Part shown: one piece after another, positions 8,725 through 17,278 of the stretch
Position numbering within the stretch: the first letter of the stretch is position 1
How the letters are laid out: the number at the start of each line of letters is the position of its first letter
Assembly (NCBI RefSeq): GCF_000732485.2
Contig: NZ_JAQV02000026.1
Location: 110,888-174,887 of the forward strand
DNA: 64,000 nucleotides
Direction of reading: 5' to 3'
DNA from: Bacillus sp. SJS
GTDB taxonomy: Bacteria; Bacillota; Bacilli; Bacillales; Bacillaceae
Program-made: the position numbers and the translations under genes
Notes under the pieces: model-generated
Told to the model about the DNA's origin: nothing
Databases searched by the model: none
What the model saw: only the letters and a program-made list of their open reading frames with translations

Positions 8725-10198
8725 CAACCTGGTCATGATGCCGCTGATTTTCCCTTTAATAGGCGGCATATTATTAATTTTCTTTAATAAAAAGCCAATT
8801 GTACAAAGAATTCTGAGCGTCATTTTTTCTATAGCCGCTCTCACTGCATCCTCCATTCTTGTTTGGACTGTTCACAAAAACGGAATTCAGATTGTGGAAA
8901 TTGGAGGATGGGCCCCGCCTTACGGAATAACCTTTGTTGCGGACATGTATGCCAGTCTGCTTGTCCTGACCACTAGTATTATAGGATTGACAGGGGTTTT
9001 GTATTCTTTCCGTACAGTGGGAAAAGCGCGGGAGTACTTTTTCTACTATCCTGCCGTCCAATTTTTGCTGACGGGTGTTACCGGTGCTTTTTTAACAGGA
9101 GATATATTCAATTTGTTCGTATTCTTCGAAGTCCTGTTAATGGCTTCCTATGTTCTAATGGTATTGGGCGGAACAAAAAGGCAGCTGAGGGAATCCATTA
9201 AATACATTGCGGTAAATATCTTTTCCTCCGCTCTATTCGTCATTACAGTCGCATTTCTTTATGCCGTTACAGGCACACTTAATATGGCGGACTTGAGTGT
9301 CAAAATAAGCGAAAACGGACAATCGGGGCTGCTGACCGTAATTGCCATTCTATTTCTCATTGTGTTTGGAATGAAGGGGGCCATTTTCCCTCTGTACTTC
9401 TGGATGCCAGGTTCCTATCAGGCACCGCCAGCAGCGGTATCAGCCCTATTCGGCGCCCTGCTGACGAAGGTTGGAGTGTACGCCATTACGAGAGTGTACA
9501 CGCTGATTTTTATTCATGATAAAGCCTTCACTCATGGAATTCTGGCGTGGCTTGCTGCCTTAACTATTCTGTTTGGCGTTATTGGAGCCATAGCTTATTG
9601 GGATGTTAAAAAGATTGTGATCTACAATATTATTACGGCAGTAGGTGTTATTCTGTTCGGGGTAGCTGTGGCTAACCCGGCAGGAATCGAGGGCTCGATT
9701 TACTATTTGCTCCACGATATGATCATCAAGGGGGCTCTTTTCTTCCTGGCAGGAATTATGATCAGTATTACCGGAACCTCTAATTTAAAGAAAATGGGGG
9801 GACTGATTCAGCATTATCCGCTCGCCGGATGGATGTTCTTCCTGTCAGCCATTGCCCTTGCAGGCATACCTCCGCTAAGCGGATTTATCGGTAAGCTTAA
9901 GGTTATTCAAGGCGGATTTGAGGCGGGTGAATATGCGATATCGCTAGTCGTTCTTTTATCCAGTCTGCTCGTCCTCTATTCGGTTATGAAAATATTTATT
10001 AACGGCTTTTGGGGCGAGGAAAAACCTATAAATGGGAATCCTTCCGTAAAAGGAATGGTGTATCCTGCAGTTATCCTGGTGGCGCTGTCTGCAGCATTCG
10101 GACTGGGAACAGAATTCATCGCCCCTTTTATTACACAGGCGTCTGAGACTTTATTGGACCCGTCAATATATATAGAAGCCGTTTTAAAGGAGCAGTGA
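8717..10198 (+). CDS. mrpD: MrpD, Na+/H+ antiporter subunit D
   Basis: 493 residues, the second NuoL/M/N-like antiporter subunit. Visible family segments include [15 protein letters not shown], the [16 protein letters not shown] helix and [15 protein letters not shown], which holds the Lys/His residues of the proposed proton path. About fourteen helices are expected. It starts inside the end of mrpC and is five bases from mrpE. Confidence 0.96.
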   Translation: MSNNLVMMPLIFPLIGGILLIFFNKKPIVQRILSVIFSIAALTASSILVWTVHKNGIQIVEIGGWAPPYGITFVADMYASLLVLTTSIIGLTGVLYSFRTVGKAREYFFYYPAVQFLLTGVTGAFLTGDIFNLFVFFEVLLMASYVLMVLGGTKRQLRESIKYIAVNIFSSALFVITVAFLYAVTGTLNMADLSVKISENGQSGLLTVIAILFLIVFGMKGAIFPLYFWMPGSYQAPPAAVSALFGALLTKVGVYAITRVYTLIFIHDKAFTHGILAWLAALTILFGVIGAIAYWDVKKIVIYNIITAVGVILFGVAVANPAGIEGSIYYLLHDMIIKGALFFLAGIMISITGTSNLKKMGGLIQHYPLAGWMFFLSAIALAGIPPLSGFIGKLKVIQGGFEAGEYAISLVVLLSSLLVLYSVMKIFINGFWGEEKPINGNPSVKGMVYPAVILVALSAAFGLGTEFIAPFITQASETLLDPSIYIEAVLKEQ

Positions 10199-10203
10199 TG
10201 TAA

Positions 10204-10680
10204 ATGGCTTTTCAGTTATTGCTTAATTTCTTTATTGCATTTTTATGGATGTTTCTTCAAAATACATACACACTTGTAACCTTTACCGTTGGATTACTCT
10301 TCGGATTGCTGATTATCTTTGGGATGAGGCGTTTTTTCTCAACCCGGTTTTATCTTATGAATGTGATCGCTGTTTTTACCCTGCTTACCATTTTTATGAA
10401 AGAGCTGATCATGGCCAATCTTTCAGTCTTAAAAATCATCATCACACCGAAGCTGAAACTTACTCCCGGGATCTTCTCATATGAAACCGAGCTTACAAAA
10501 GCATGGGAAATTACTGTTCTTTCTAATTTGATTACTTTAACACCCGGAACACTGGTAGTAGAAATTTCAGACGACAACAAAACTCTTTATATTCATGCTA
10601 TGGATATAAGCAGTGAAGAAGAAGCCAGGAAAGATATACGCGATTCATTTGAGAAAGCAATCAAGGAGGTGAGCCGGTAA
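10204..10680 (+). CDS. mrpE: MrpE, Na+/H+ antiporter subunit E
   Basis: 158 residues with membrane helices confined to the N-terminal half and a hydrophilic C-terminal domain (VLSNLITLTPGTLVVEIS, then the typical IHAMDI segment). MrpE is needed for full antiport and complex assembly. It starts two codons after the mrpD stop and ends one base before mrpF. Confidence 0.95.
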   Translation: MAFQLLLNFFIAFLWMFLQNTYTLVTFTVGLLFGLLIIFGMRRFFSTRFYLMNVIAVFTLLTIFMKELIMANLSVLKIIITPKLKLTPGIFSYETELTKAWEITVLSNLITLTPGTLVVEISDDNKTLYIHAMDISSEEEARKDIRDSFEKAIKEVSR

Positions 10681-10681
10681 T

Positions 10682-10966
10682 ATGTTCGAAACAGTCATGA
10701 AACTGTCTTTACTCATTCTGGCCCTCTCCACCCTTTTCTATTTTTACCGCCTTGTAAAAGGTCCGACCGTTCCCGACCGGGTCGTCGCCCTTGATGCAAT
10801 CGGCATTAACCTGATTGGACTGACAGGGGTTACTTCCGTCCTCCTGAAGACCAATGCCTTTTTGGATGTAATCCTATTACTTGGAATTCTTGCATTTATC
10901 GGTACAGTGGCTTTCTCCAAATTTCTTGAGAAAGGAGAAATAATCGAAAATGACCGCAATCAGTGA
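10682..10966 (+). CDS. mrpF: MrpF, Na+/H+ antiporter subunit F
   Basis: 94 residues with three membrane helices. The family segment KGPTVPDRVVALDAIG in the first cytoplasmic loop is intact. In B. subtilis MrpF has also been linked to cholate efflux. It overlaps mrpG by 17 bases. Confidence 0.95.
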   Translation: MFETVMKLSLLILALSTLFYFYRLVKGPTVPDRVVALDAIGINLIGLTGVTSVLLKTNAFLDVILLLGILAFIGTVAFSKFLEKGEIIENDRNQ

Positions 10967-11315
10967 ATGGATCATTGCCGCCCTTATCCTTCTTGGTGCC
11001 TTGCTTTGTTTAATTGCCTCCATTGGCGTCCTGAGGCTCCCTGACGTTTACACCCGGAACCACGCAGCGTCCAAAGGGGCAACCTTAGGTGTCATGTTTC
11101 TGCTGCTCGGAGTTTTTCTATACTTTCTCTTGATACAAGGGCATTTCAACTCAAGAGTATTGCTTGGTATTGTGTTTGTATTTATTACATCACCCGTTGC
11201 AGGACATTTGATCATGAGGGCCGCCTTCAACACGAAAATTCCTTTATGGGAGAATAGTGTGCAAAACGATCTTCAGAAGAAAAGGGCAGCGGAGATTAAA
11301 CAGCATGAAACCTGA
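10950..11315 (+). CDS. mrpG: MrpG, Na+/H+ antiporter subunit G
   Basis: 121 residues with three helices and the conserved GVLRLPDVYTRNHAASKG motif. It is the last subunit of the antiporter. Its end overlaps the start of the downstream alkylation-repair gene by 11 bases, so the operon continues past the Mrp set. Confidence 0.95.
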   Translation: MTAISEWIIAALILLGALLCLIASIGVLRLPDVYTRNHAASKGATLGVMFLLLGVFLYFLLIQGHFNSRVLLGIVFVFITSPVAGHLIMRAAFNTKIPLWENSVQNDLQKKRAAEIKQHET

Positions 11316-11997
11316 TTACGCTGAGGGCCTTATTGAACGAATGAAGCGCCATGCGGTTGCAGGAGACAAAGAAGCTATGGAAGCCTATATGAAAAATCAA
11401 TTTACCTTTCTCGGTATCAAGGCTCCTGAACGAAAAAGACTCCTTACACAATATGGAGCGGAAAACGGTTGGCCTGATACGAACAGCGAATTAAAAGTTA
11501 TTGTTCATAGGCTGTTTTTATCTCCGTATAGGGAATGTGTATATGCAGGAATCGATTTGCTTATCAAAAAGAAGAAACTTCTGAAGAACAGCGATTTGGA
11601 TTTTGTAATGGAATTAATCGTTACGAAGCCATGGTGGGATACAGTCGATCTTCTTGCATCGCATATTGCCGGATACCTGATTGAACAGAATCCTTGTTTA
11701 GCATATCAACCGGATGGCTGGATTAAACATGAATCGATGTGGGTGAATCGCACTGCCCTTCTATATCAGCTCAAGTATAAGGAAAAAACGAATAAAACAA
11801 AGCTTGCAGAATATATTTGCAGCATGTCTGATTCTAATGAGTTTTTCATTCAAAAAGCAATCGGCTGGGCTCTGAGGGAATATTCTAAGACCGATCCTGA
11901 CTGGGTAATCGCTTTTACCTCTGCCGAAGAACTAAAACCCTTAAGCAGACGGGAAGCATTGAAATATGTAAATAAAATAGAAAAAGGAGCAGAGTAA
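11305..11997 (+). CDS. AlkD-like DNA alkylation repair protein
   Basis: A 230-residue all-alpha HEAT-like repeat protein of the AlkC/AlkD family, which removes alkylated purines from DNA. Family features are FLGIKAPERKRL near the N-terminus, the WWDTVDLLA segment carrying the conserved Trp and Asp, and FIQKAIGWALREYSK near the C-terminus. The ATG at 11305 lies within the last codons of mrpG and GGAG is ten bases upstream, so expression should be coupled to the antiporter operon. The coupling is unexpected for function and may only reflect read-through from the mrp promoter. A terminator overlaps its stop codon. Confidence 0.88.
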   Translation: MKPDYAEGLIERMKRHAVAGDKEAMEAYMKNQFTFLGIKAPERKRLLTQYGAENGWPDTNSELKVIVHRLFLSPYRECVYAGIDLLIKKKKLLKNSDLDFVMELIVTKPWWDTVDLLASHIAGYLIEQNPCLAYQPDGWIKHESMWVNRTALLYQLKYKEKTNKTKLAEYICSMSDSNEFFIQKAIGWALREYSKTDPDWVIAFTSAEELKPLSRREALKYVNKIEKGAE

Positions 11998-12014
11998 ATT
12001 CCGCTTCTTTTTTG
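11982..12014 (+). terminator. Terminator of the mrp-alkD operon
   Basis: Stem AAAAGGAGC with GCTTCTTTT (one G-U pair), followed by T residues, overlapping the stop codon of the AlkD-like gene. Confidence 0.75.
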
Positions 12015-12084
12015 TTTGTATTGAATTTGGATATATAAAAGAACCTGTACATTGCCTCATTAGAAACTTTTGTTAAACATATCT

Positions 12085-12480
12085 TTATCTAAACTCTATA
12101 CGGCAGCCTCCTCTCGTTTTCTCGCCTTTAAGATTAATGGTATGCAGGCTGCTGCCTGCTTCCGATGAAAACGTCCCCTGGCTGCTCTCTTTAAAGGTTT
12201 CTTTCCAGATCATCCGTTTACGTTCGCTCCATTCAATGGTCAGCTCTCCTTCCTCCACCACTACATCGTATACAATCATCATCTTTTTCCCCTTTTTAAA
12301 TACAAAATGGTAATAGTCAACACCTGTATACTTCTTATAGGAAACTTCTAATTTTTCCCCAAAATGTTTATACATGTAGCCAACTTTATAGACTCTATTG
12401 AATTTAAGATATTTCCTTAGCATAAAGCCGATAACTAGTATGACGATTAATGATACCCAGTTAGAGTCCAATTTTTTCAT
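12085..12480 (-). CDS. Membrane-anchored protein of unknown function
   Basis: I do not recognise this 131-residue protein. It has an N-terminal membrane segment (WVSLIVILVIGFMLRKYL) and a soluble C-terminal part rich in beta-strand-forming and charged residues (GKKMMIVYDVVVEEGELTIEW). AAGGG directly abuts the ATG at 12480, so a TTG at 12471, three codons later, may be the true start. It is convergent with the mrp-alkD operon and downstream of yuxO, separated from it by a terminator. Confidence 0.6.
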   Translation of the reverse strand: MKKLDSNWVSLIVILVIGFMLRKYLKFNRVYKVGYMYKHFGEKLEVSYKKYTGVDYYHFVFKKGKKMMIVYDVVVEEGELTIEWSERKRMIWKETFKESSQGTFSSEAGSSLHTINLKGEKTRGGCRIEFR

Positions 12481-12560
12481 CCCTTCTCATGATTATCAAA
12501 TTCCCATAACGTTTCCTTATCCCCTATCCGCTAATATTAAACAATACGGTCTGTGCAAAT

Positions 12561-12590
12561 AAAAAGGAGCAGAATCAATTCTGCTCCTTT
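12561..12590 (-). terminator. Terminator of yuxO
   Basis: Perfect stem AAGGAGCAGAAT with ATTCTGCTCCTT, followed on the minus strand by TTT and an AT-rich tail, immediately after the yuxO stop. Confidence 0.9.
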
Positions 12591-12593
12591 CGT

Positions 12594-12977
12594 TTATTTC
12601 TTTTTAATGACGGCCATCGTACATCTTGAGATGCAGATTAGCTGTCCATCTTCGTCTGTTATTTTAATATCCCACACCATCGTCGATTTGCCTTTGTGAA
12701 ATGGAACCGCATGTGCAGTGACAAAACCGTCTTTTTTAGAACGGATGTGATTGGCATTAATCTCAAGCCCTACACAAATCTCCGTATCCTGATCAATGAA
12801 ATGGAATGCTCCTATGCTTGCTGCTGTTTCAGCTAAAGCAACAGATGCACCTCCATGTAAAATACCGAATGGCTGTCTTGTCCTCTCATCAACAGGCATA
12901 ACCGCTATAACACCTTGATCGGAAACCTCCTTCACTTCAATCCCTAAGGTCTCAATCATTGTATTCGTAATATCCAT
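12594..12977 (-). CDS. menI: YuxO/MenI, hotdog-fold acyl-CoA thioesterase
   Basis: A 127-residue single hotdog-fold enzyme of the PaaI/DHNA-CoA thioesterase group. The motif FGILHGGASVALAETAAS contains the Gly-rich helix start and the catalytic Glu region of the family. In B. subtilis YuxO lies beside comA and has been assigned the thioesterase step of menaquinone synthesis (1,4-dihydroxy-2-naphthoyl-CoA hydrolysis); the same neighbourhood is kept here, although a SIMPL-domain gene and a tiny ORF separate it from comA. The ATG at 12977 is preceded by GGGGGAGGGGTAAGG-like purines. Confidence 0.88.
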   Translation of the reverse strand: MDITNTMIETLGIEVKEVSDQGVIAVMPVDERTRQPFGILHGGASVALAETAASIGAFHFIDQDTEICVGLEINANHIRSKKDGFVTAHAVPFHKGKSTMVWDIKITDEDGQLICISRCTMAVIKKK

Positions 12978-13043
12978 CCTTACCCCTCCCCCATGTTCTC
13001 ATCCCATCTATTATCATAAAGCTTTTTGTGCTGAAATGTCTGT

Positions 13044-13124
13044 TTATTTTTTCAAAAGGCTGGCCACAAAACAAAAATAAACTGCAAATAAGAACAATGC
13101 GGGAATAACCGCCAAAATATTCAT
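13044..13124 (-). CDS. Candidate 26-residue membrane peptide
   Basis: A short frame with a strong Shine-Dalgarno sequence (AGGGGGATGGA) directly before its ATG at 13124. The peptide begins MNILAVIPALFLFAVYF, is almost entirely hydrophobic and ends in a Lys-Lys pair, the profile of a single-helix membrane peptide. No family is recognised. It lies between the SIMPL-domain gene and yuxO on the same strand. It could be an accidental frame; strong ribosome binding and a clean hydrophobic segment favour it being translated. Confidence 0.45.
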   Translation of the reverse strand: MNILAVIPALFLFAVYFCFVASLLKK

Positions 13125-13241
13125 TCCATCCCCCTAATATGATTCGTTCATGATACATGACTATCATCATAAGGGATAAATATCATGGAAATATTGAGAA
13201 TTTGTTTATTTTTTGTAAAGTTCTGTTATTCAAAGGTCTTT

Positions 13242-13913
13242 CTACCCGTAGCGATAGTGAACCCGCACCTCCGCAGTAACCGTTAATGACCCTGGAAAAA
13301 CGGGAGTAGGGGCTGAAGAAGCCATGAATGCCGCGCCTTCTCTTTCAAAGGGAACGAACCCCTTTGACACTTCTACTACTTTTACCGGTGTAGATTGAAG
13401 CGATACCTGGTAGCTTTGGGCTAGTACTGACGCCTTTTCAAAGCCCTGCTTAACGGCTTCCCTTAAAGCGGCTTCCACATATGGTTTTGTATTTTCAAGC
13501 TTAAACTGAACCCGGTCAACCCGGTTTACTCCATTATTGACAGCGGTATCAACAATCGCCCCGATCTGATCAAGCCTCTCTGTTTTAACAGATAGCAAAT
13601 TTACGACCTCGTACCCTTCAAGCGTTTGTTTCCCATCTTGAAAGGAATACTTCGGGGAGATATTATACGAAATCGTCTGGATATCTCCTTTATCGATTCC
13701 CTGCCTGTATAGAGCATTAACGGCTTTTTCCAACCGGGCCTTATTCTCATCCTGTGCTGTTTTTACATCCTTGGATTCTGTTACGATTCCAAGCTGAATA
13801 ATGGCTGTATCCGGACTTGCCTCCGCACTGCCTTGTCCGGTCACTTCCATTAGATACTCTTTTCTGTCTCTCGCCTGGCCGCCTGAAACAGGCATATATC
13901 CCCCGTATTGCAT
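13242..13913 (-). CDS. SIMPL-domain (DUF541, YggE-like) protein
   Basis: A 223-residue protein of the SIMPL family, recognised from GQGSAEASPDTAIIQLGIVTE, the GIDKGDIQTISYNISPKY strand pair, and the C-terminal GSLTVTAEVRVHYRY strand. YggE-type members form ring-shaped oligomers and are tied to oxidative stress tolerance. Unlike many relatives, this one has no obvious signal peptide: the N-terminus (MQYGGYMPVSGGQARD) is polar, so it is probably cytoplasmic unless the start is misread. The ATG follows AGGATGTGA. It sits between comA and yuxO, where B. subtilis has no such gene, so it looks like an insertion into a conserved block. Confidence 0.85.
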   Translation of the reverse strand: MQYGGYMPVSGGQARDRKEYLMEVTGQGSAEASPDTAIIQLGIVTESKDVKTAQDENKARLEKAVNALYRQGIDKGDIQTISYNISPKYSFQDGKQTLEGYEVVNLLSVKTERLDQIGAIVDTAVNNGVNRVDRVQFKLENTKPYVEAALREAVKQGFEKASVLAQSYQVSLQSTPVKVVEVSKGFVPFEREGAAFMASSAPTPVFPGSLTVTAEVRVHYRYG

Positions 13914-13975
13914 GCACTCACATCCTATTAGAGAATTTCTTCTAACTATATGTGAGAAGCAAACGGTAATTGCCC

Positions 13976-14617
13976 TTAATCAATAATTGATTCAGACTTT
14001 GCAATCAAAACAGCCTCGGTTCTTGAGCCTACATTAAGTTTATTAAAAATAGAAGTCAGGCTATATTCAATGGAGCGCTTGCTTAAATGGAGGTTATCAG
14101 CAATTTCCTGATTAGTATGCCCCTTCTCAACCTCCTGCAAAATCGCCTTCTCCCGATCATTCAGGCAGTCCGTCTCAAGAACCTGCTCGGAATTCTTGAT
14201 TTTCTGCTGAGATAGCAAGCTTTGCAGGTAGCTATAAGGAAGAATAATTTCACCCTTAATCGCGTGACGAATATATGCTAAAATCTTCTCTTTGGACTCA
14301 GCTTTATTAATTGCCCCATGGATCCCCATGCGAATCGCTTCTTCAAAATAATCTTCCACTTCATACCCTGTATAAAGTATGATCTTGCAATCTGATTTCT
14401 GCTCAACAATCCCTCTGGATAGTTCCATTCCATTAACATCGCCTAAATTCAAATCCATTAATATCACATCAAAGCTTGAGAAATCCATCTGCTCAACTGC
14501 CTCGAGCGTAAAGGGAGGATTCATAAAATCGACCGTTACCTCAGGATCTTTTTCCAAGATGGCTTTCGTACCCTCCCGGACTGCCGGGTGATCATCTACT
14601 ACTAAAATATGTATCAT
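13976..14617 (-). CDS. comA: ComA, quorum-sensing response regulator
   Basis: 213 residues: an N-terminal receiver domain (HILVVDDHPAVREG, phosphoacceptor Asp in DVILMDLNLGDVNG, Lys in the INKAESKEK region) and a C-terminal LuxR/NarL helix-turn-helix (LNDREKAILQEVEKGHTNQE, then IADNLHLSKRSIEYSL). It is phosphorylated by ComP in response to ComX and activates genes such as degQ and srf-type operons. The ATG at 14617 follows GGTAGGAGGGCT; a longer frame from 14671 runs into the upstream hairpin. Length agrees with ComA. It is separated from comP by 78 bases holding a terminator-like hairpin. Confidence 0.95.
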   Translation of the reverse strand: MIHILVVDDHPAVREGTKAILEKDPEVTVDFMNPPFTLEAVEQMDFSSFDVILMDLNLGDVNGMELSRGIVEQKSDCKIILYTGYEVEDYFEEAIRMGIHGAINKAESKEKILAYIRHAIKGEIILPYSYLQSLLSQQKIKNSEQVLETDCLNDREKAILQEVEKGHTNQEIADNLHLSKRSIEYSLTSIFNKLNVGSRTEAVLIAKSESIID

Positions 14618-14654
14618 AGCCCTCCTACCTCTCCATGAAGCTAGTCCTATTGTA

Positions 14655-14682
14655 TAAAAAAGACTTGGCATTCGCCAAGTCC
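14655..14682 (-). terminator. Hairpin with U-tract between comP and comA
   Basis: On the minus strand the arms GACTTGGC and GCCAAGTC with a four-base GAAT loop are followed by TTTTTT, the form of an intrinsic terminator. It lies inside a presumed operon just after the comP stop, so it may be partial. A TACAAT hexamer right after the T-run could serve a comA promoter. Confidence 0.75.
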
Positions 14683-14695
14683 TTAATTGAAAAAG

Positions 14696-17029
14696 TTATA
14701 TTTCAATTACTGCTTTAAATCCTTGCCCTTTGGAAGTCTCAATCGTCAGCGTCCCTTTTAACGCCTTTACACGTTCGGTGATACCGGAAAGACCCATGTT
14801 TTCAGAACTATAACTAATCTCACTTTGATTAAATCCAATTCCATCATCTTCATAATGAAGAACGATTTTATCTTTAATGCAAACAAGCATAATCAGGACA
14901 TTACTTGCATGTGAATGTTTATTAGCATTATTCAAAAGTTCCTGAATAATTCTGTAAAGATTTAATTGTACATCCAAGTCGGTATTAGGCTGGAACTTCC
15001 CGGCGTTCATCCGGATCTCAAAATCTGCAATTTCTTTATATTGCGTGACAAGTTTATTCAATGCTTTTACTAGGCCTAAATCATACAGCAGCTGCGGACG
15101 AAGCTCCTGACACGTTTCTCTTGTTGTTTTAATAATCTTGGTCATATTCTCATTCATATCCTCAAGCTGATCCTTTAAATCGGCTGGAGCAGCTTCGAGC
15201 TCAACAAGTGCAACCTCGCACTGCCTCTTTAAAGATATCAAATCCTGCAGAACCGAATCATGCAAATCCTTTGCCAGGTTAGACCGCTGTTTTTCTTCGA
15301 TGGAGAAGAAAAGCTTTGTCAGCCAGGAAGGATTTGTTCCCTCCCTTTGAACCGTCTCTAAATGATTCATTAGCTCTTCAATTTTAAGGTAGTTCTCTAA
15401 AGAAACATTTGTATAAAATGATAGAGCTTTAAGCCAGGAAATTTCATCTCTTGTAAGCCTTGGCGTGTTTATGGAGGAAAGACAAAGCAGAATATAATTA
15501 TGTCCCTTTGAAGAACCAACATTTATAAAGAACCCTTTATTTAGTTCTTTAATTTTACCTACTTCATCAAGTGTCTCTTTAATTTCAGATTGATATTTTA
15601 ATATATCCAGGTGTAAGTCTGTCTCTCTAAGATTCGAGTCATCATTTTCTCTAAGATGATCGATTGAAACGATCTGACCAGAACCATCAACCTCAATGAA
15701 GTGAGCTTTAGTTACTATTAGAACATCAATAATTGTTTTCTCAAGCTCATTTACAACTTGTTTTAAATTATTGGCTCTTCCAATTTCATTAATAAACTTA
15801 AATATACTATCTTGATAATTATATTTTTCCGAAAATCGTCTAAGTTTAAAGCGAAAGTCAACGATTTCCTTTAAATAAAATACCAGTAACATTAAAAGAT
15901 ATACGAATATAAACAATTTAATTGTATAAAAAGTTGTACTATTATCTTTAACTAAAATCATCACTACTATAAAAACAATTGAAGGTAATATAGCCAGCAG
16001 CGCATAATACCTAATTCTTCCAAGAATAAATTCAATATCATATATTTTAGTAGCTACAAACTGGTAAACCAATGAAAATGGTATAAGTAATAAGAAAGAA
16101 GCAAGGATTGCTGGAGAAAAAATATATTTTTTAAAGATTACAAAAGGTACTATATAGAGAAAAATAAAAGGAGCAAACGCCATAATATTAGTTATAATTA
16201 ATACTTTCACCAAATATTTTTGCTCTGAATATTTAACCTTAATGAAACCTTTAAATTTCAAGAAGAATGATAATAGAATTAAAACAAAAAAGGATATTAA
16301 ATTAACACTTTTAAAAACGGTCGGCGGAAGAACTATAAAACTTTTAAAGCATTCTAGAAGCAAGTTTAGCATCCATATAGAATAACTAAATAGAATATAT
16401 TTAAAACTATATAGTTTTTTTCCAAGTTCAATAAAATACTGATATATAAAATGAATATATAGCACTGGGACAAGTAAGAAGAATGTAACGTTAACATATC
16501 TTAATAATATGTCTCCCCGGCCTGACCCCATAGCACTAACATAAGATATTGCTACTGCAAGGATAAACAAATTCAACACAAAAGCAGAGGGTAAGTTTAA
16601 CCTTTTATTAGTATGATATATATAATAAATACATATTAAACCCATAATATAAAAAGAAACTGGCATAAGAAACATAAAAACACTTTGCTGATTCAGTAAA
16701 GAATTTTTAACTACCAAATTTAATTTTTCTTTGGAGTCATTCTTAATAATTTGAATCGTATTAATTTGTTCGAGAGTTCCTAATTTTATCGTTTCATGAG
16801 TAGAAGCGGGTTTTCCATTTGCCGTAACAACTATATCCCCTACTTCTAATCCAACTTTGTCTGCCCACGCATTTGGATCTAATTCTTTAATAATTACATC
16901 ACCATTAGAATTAAAACCTGCGTTAGCTCCAATGTATGGATAGTTTATAGTTAAATAACTAGAATATATAGTCATGACTAGGCTGAGAATAACCATGACT
17001 ATATATACTTTTTTCTCTAAATGGTGCAT
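14696..17029 (-). CDS. comP: ComP, membrane histidine kinase for ComX
   Basis: 777 residues. The N-terminal half is a large polytopic sensor with about eight to ten helices, and a PDZ-like segment (VGLEVGDIVVTANGKPA) lies in the first extracytoplasmic loop at about residues 45-105, as in ComP proteins. The C-terminal kinase has the HisKA_3 phosphoacceptor in LAKDLHDSVLQDL (about residue 570) and an HATPase domain with IIQELLNNANKHSHA and DDGIGF. It autophosphorylates on sensing ComX and passes phosphate to ComA. The membrane half is far more A+T-rich than the surrounding genes, which fits the known rapid divergence of comQ-comX-comP pherotypes. Confidence 0.95.
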   Translation of the reverse strand: MHHLEKKVYIVMVILSLVMTIYSSYLTINYPYIGANAGFNSNGDVIIKELDPNAWADKVGLEVGDIVVTANGKPASTHETIKLGTLEQINTIQIIKNDSKEKLNLVVKNSLLNQQSVFMFLMPVSFYIMGLICIYYIYHTNKRLNLPSAFVLNLFILAVAISYVSAMGSGRGDILLRYVNVTFFLLVPVLYIHFIYQYFIELGKKLYSFKYILFSYSIWMLNLLLECFKSFIVLPPTVFKSVNLISFFVLILLSFFLKFKGFIKVKYSEQKYLVKVLIITNIMAFAPFIFLYIVPFVIFKKYIFSPAILASFLLLIPFSLVYQFVATKIYDIEFILGRIRYYALLAILPSIVFIVVMILVKDNSTTFYTIKLFIFVYLLMLLVFYLKEIVDFRFKLRRFSEKYNYQDSIFKFINEIGRANNLKQVVNELEKTIIDVLIVTKAHFIEVDGSGQIVSIDHLRENDDSNLRETDLHLDILKYQSEIKETLDEVGKIKELNKGFFINVGSSKGHNYILLCLSSINTPRLTRDEISWLKALSFYTNVSLENYLKIEELMNHLETVQREGTNPSWLTKLFFSIEEKQRSNLAKDLHDSVLQDLISLKRQCEVALVELEAAPADLKDQLEDMNENMTKIIKTTRETCQELRPQLLYDLGLVKALNKLVTQYKEIADFEIRMNAGKFQPNTDLDVQLNLYRIIQELLNNANKHSHASNVLIMLVCIKDKIVLHYEDDGIGFNQSEISYSSENMGLSGITERVKALKGTLTIETSKGQGFKAVIEI

Positions 17030-17094
17030 TACAACACATCCAATAAATTTATATCCAGAGAAATCTTATTTCCTAAGGTTTAACCTTAATTAAA

Positions 17095-17256
17095 TTAGCA
17101 CCAAACAATATTCAGTGTCTTACCGGAATTAATTATTCCTTCTACTAATCCAAACATTTCTTCGAATTTGTCAAGACCTACAACACTTGCCTCTCCATTG
17201 ACAACTTTTTCAAGAACCTCTGGATTCTCTAATAAATAGTTTACGATTTCTTGCAT
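17095..17256 (-). CDS. comX: ComX prepheromone, 53 aa
   Basis: A short gene between comQ and comP. The product begins MQEIVNYLLENPEVLEKV, the N-terminal pattern of ComX precursors, and ends SGKTLNIVWC with a single Trp at position 52, the residue that ComQ prenylates in this family. ComX is cleaved to a short C-terminal peptide, secreted and sensed by ComP. The Trp is unusually close to the end here, and a Cys is the last residue. TAGGAG lies ten bases before the ATG. The comQ stop is 22 bases upstream. Confidence 0.93.
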   Translation of the reverse strand: MQEIVNYLLENPEVLEKVVNGEASVVGLDKFEEMFGLVEGIINSGKTLNIVWC

Positions 17257-17278
17257 CTTTTTTCATCTCCTAAATGAA

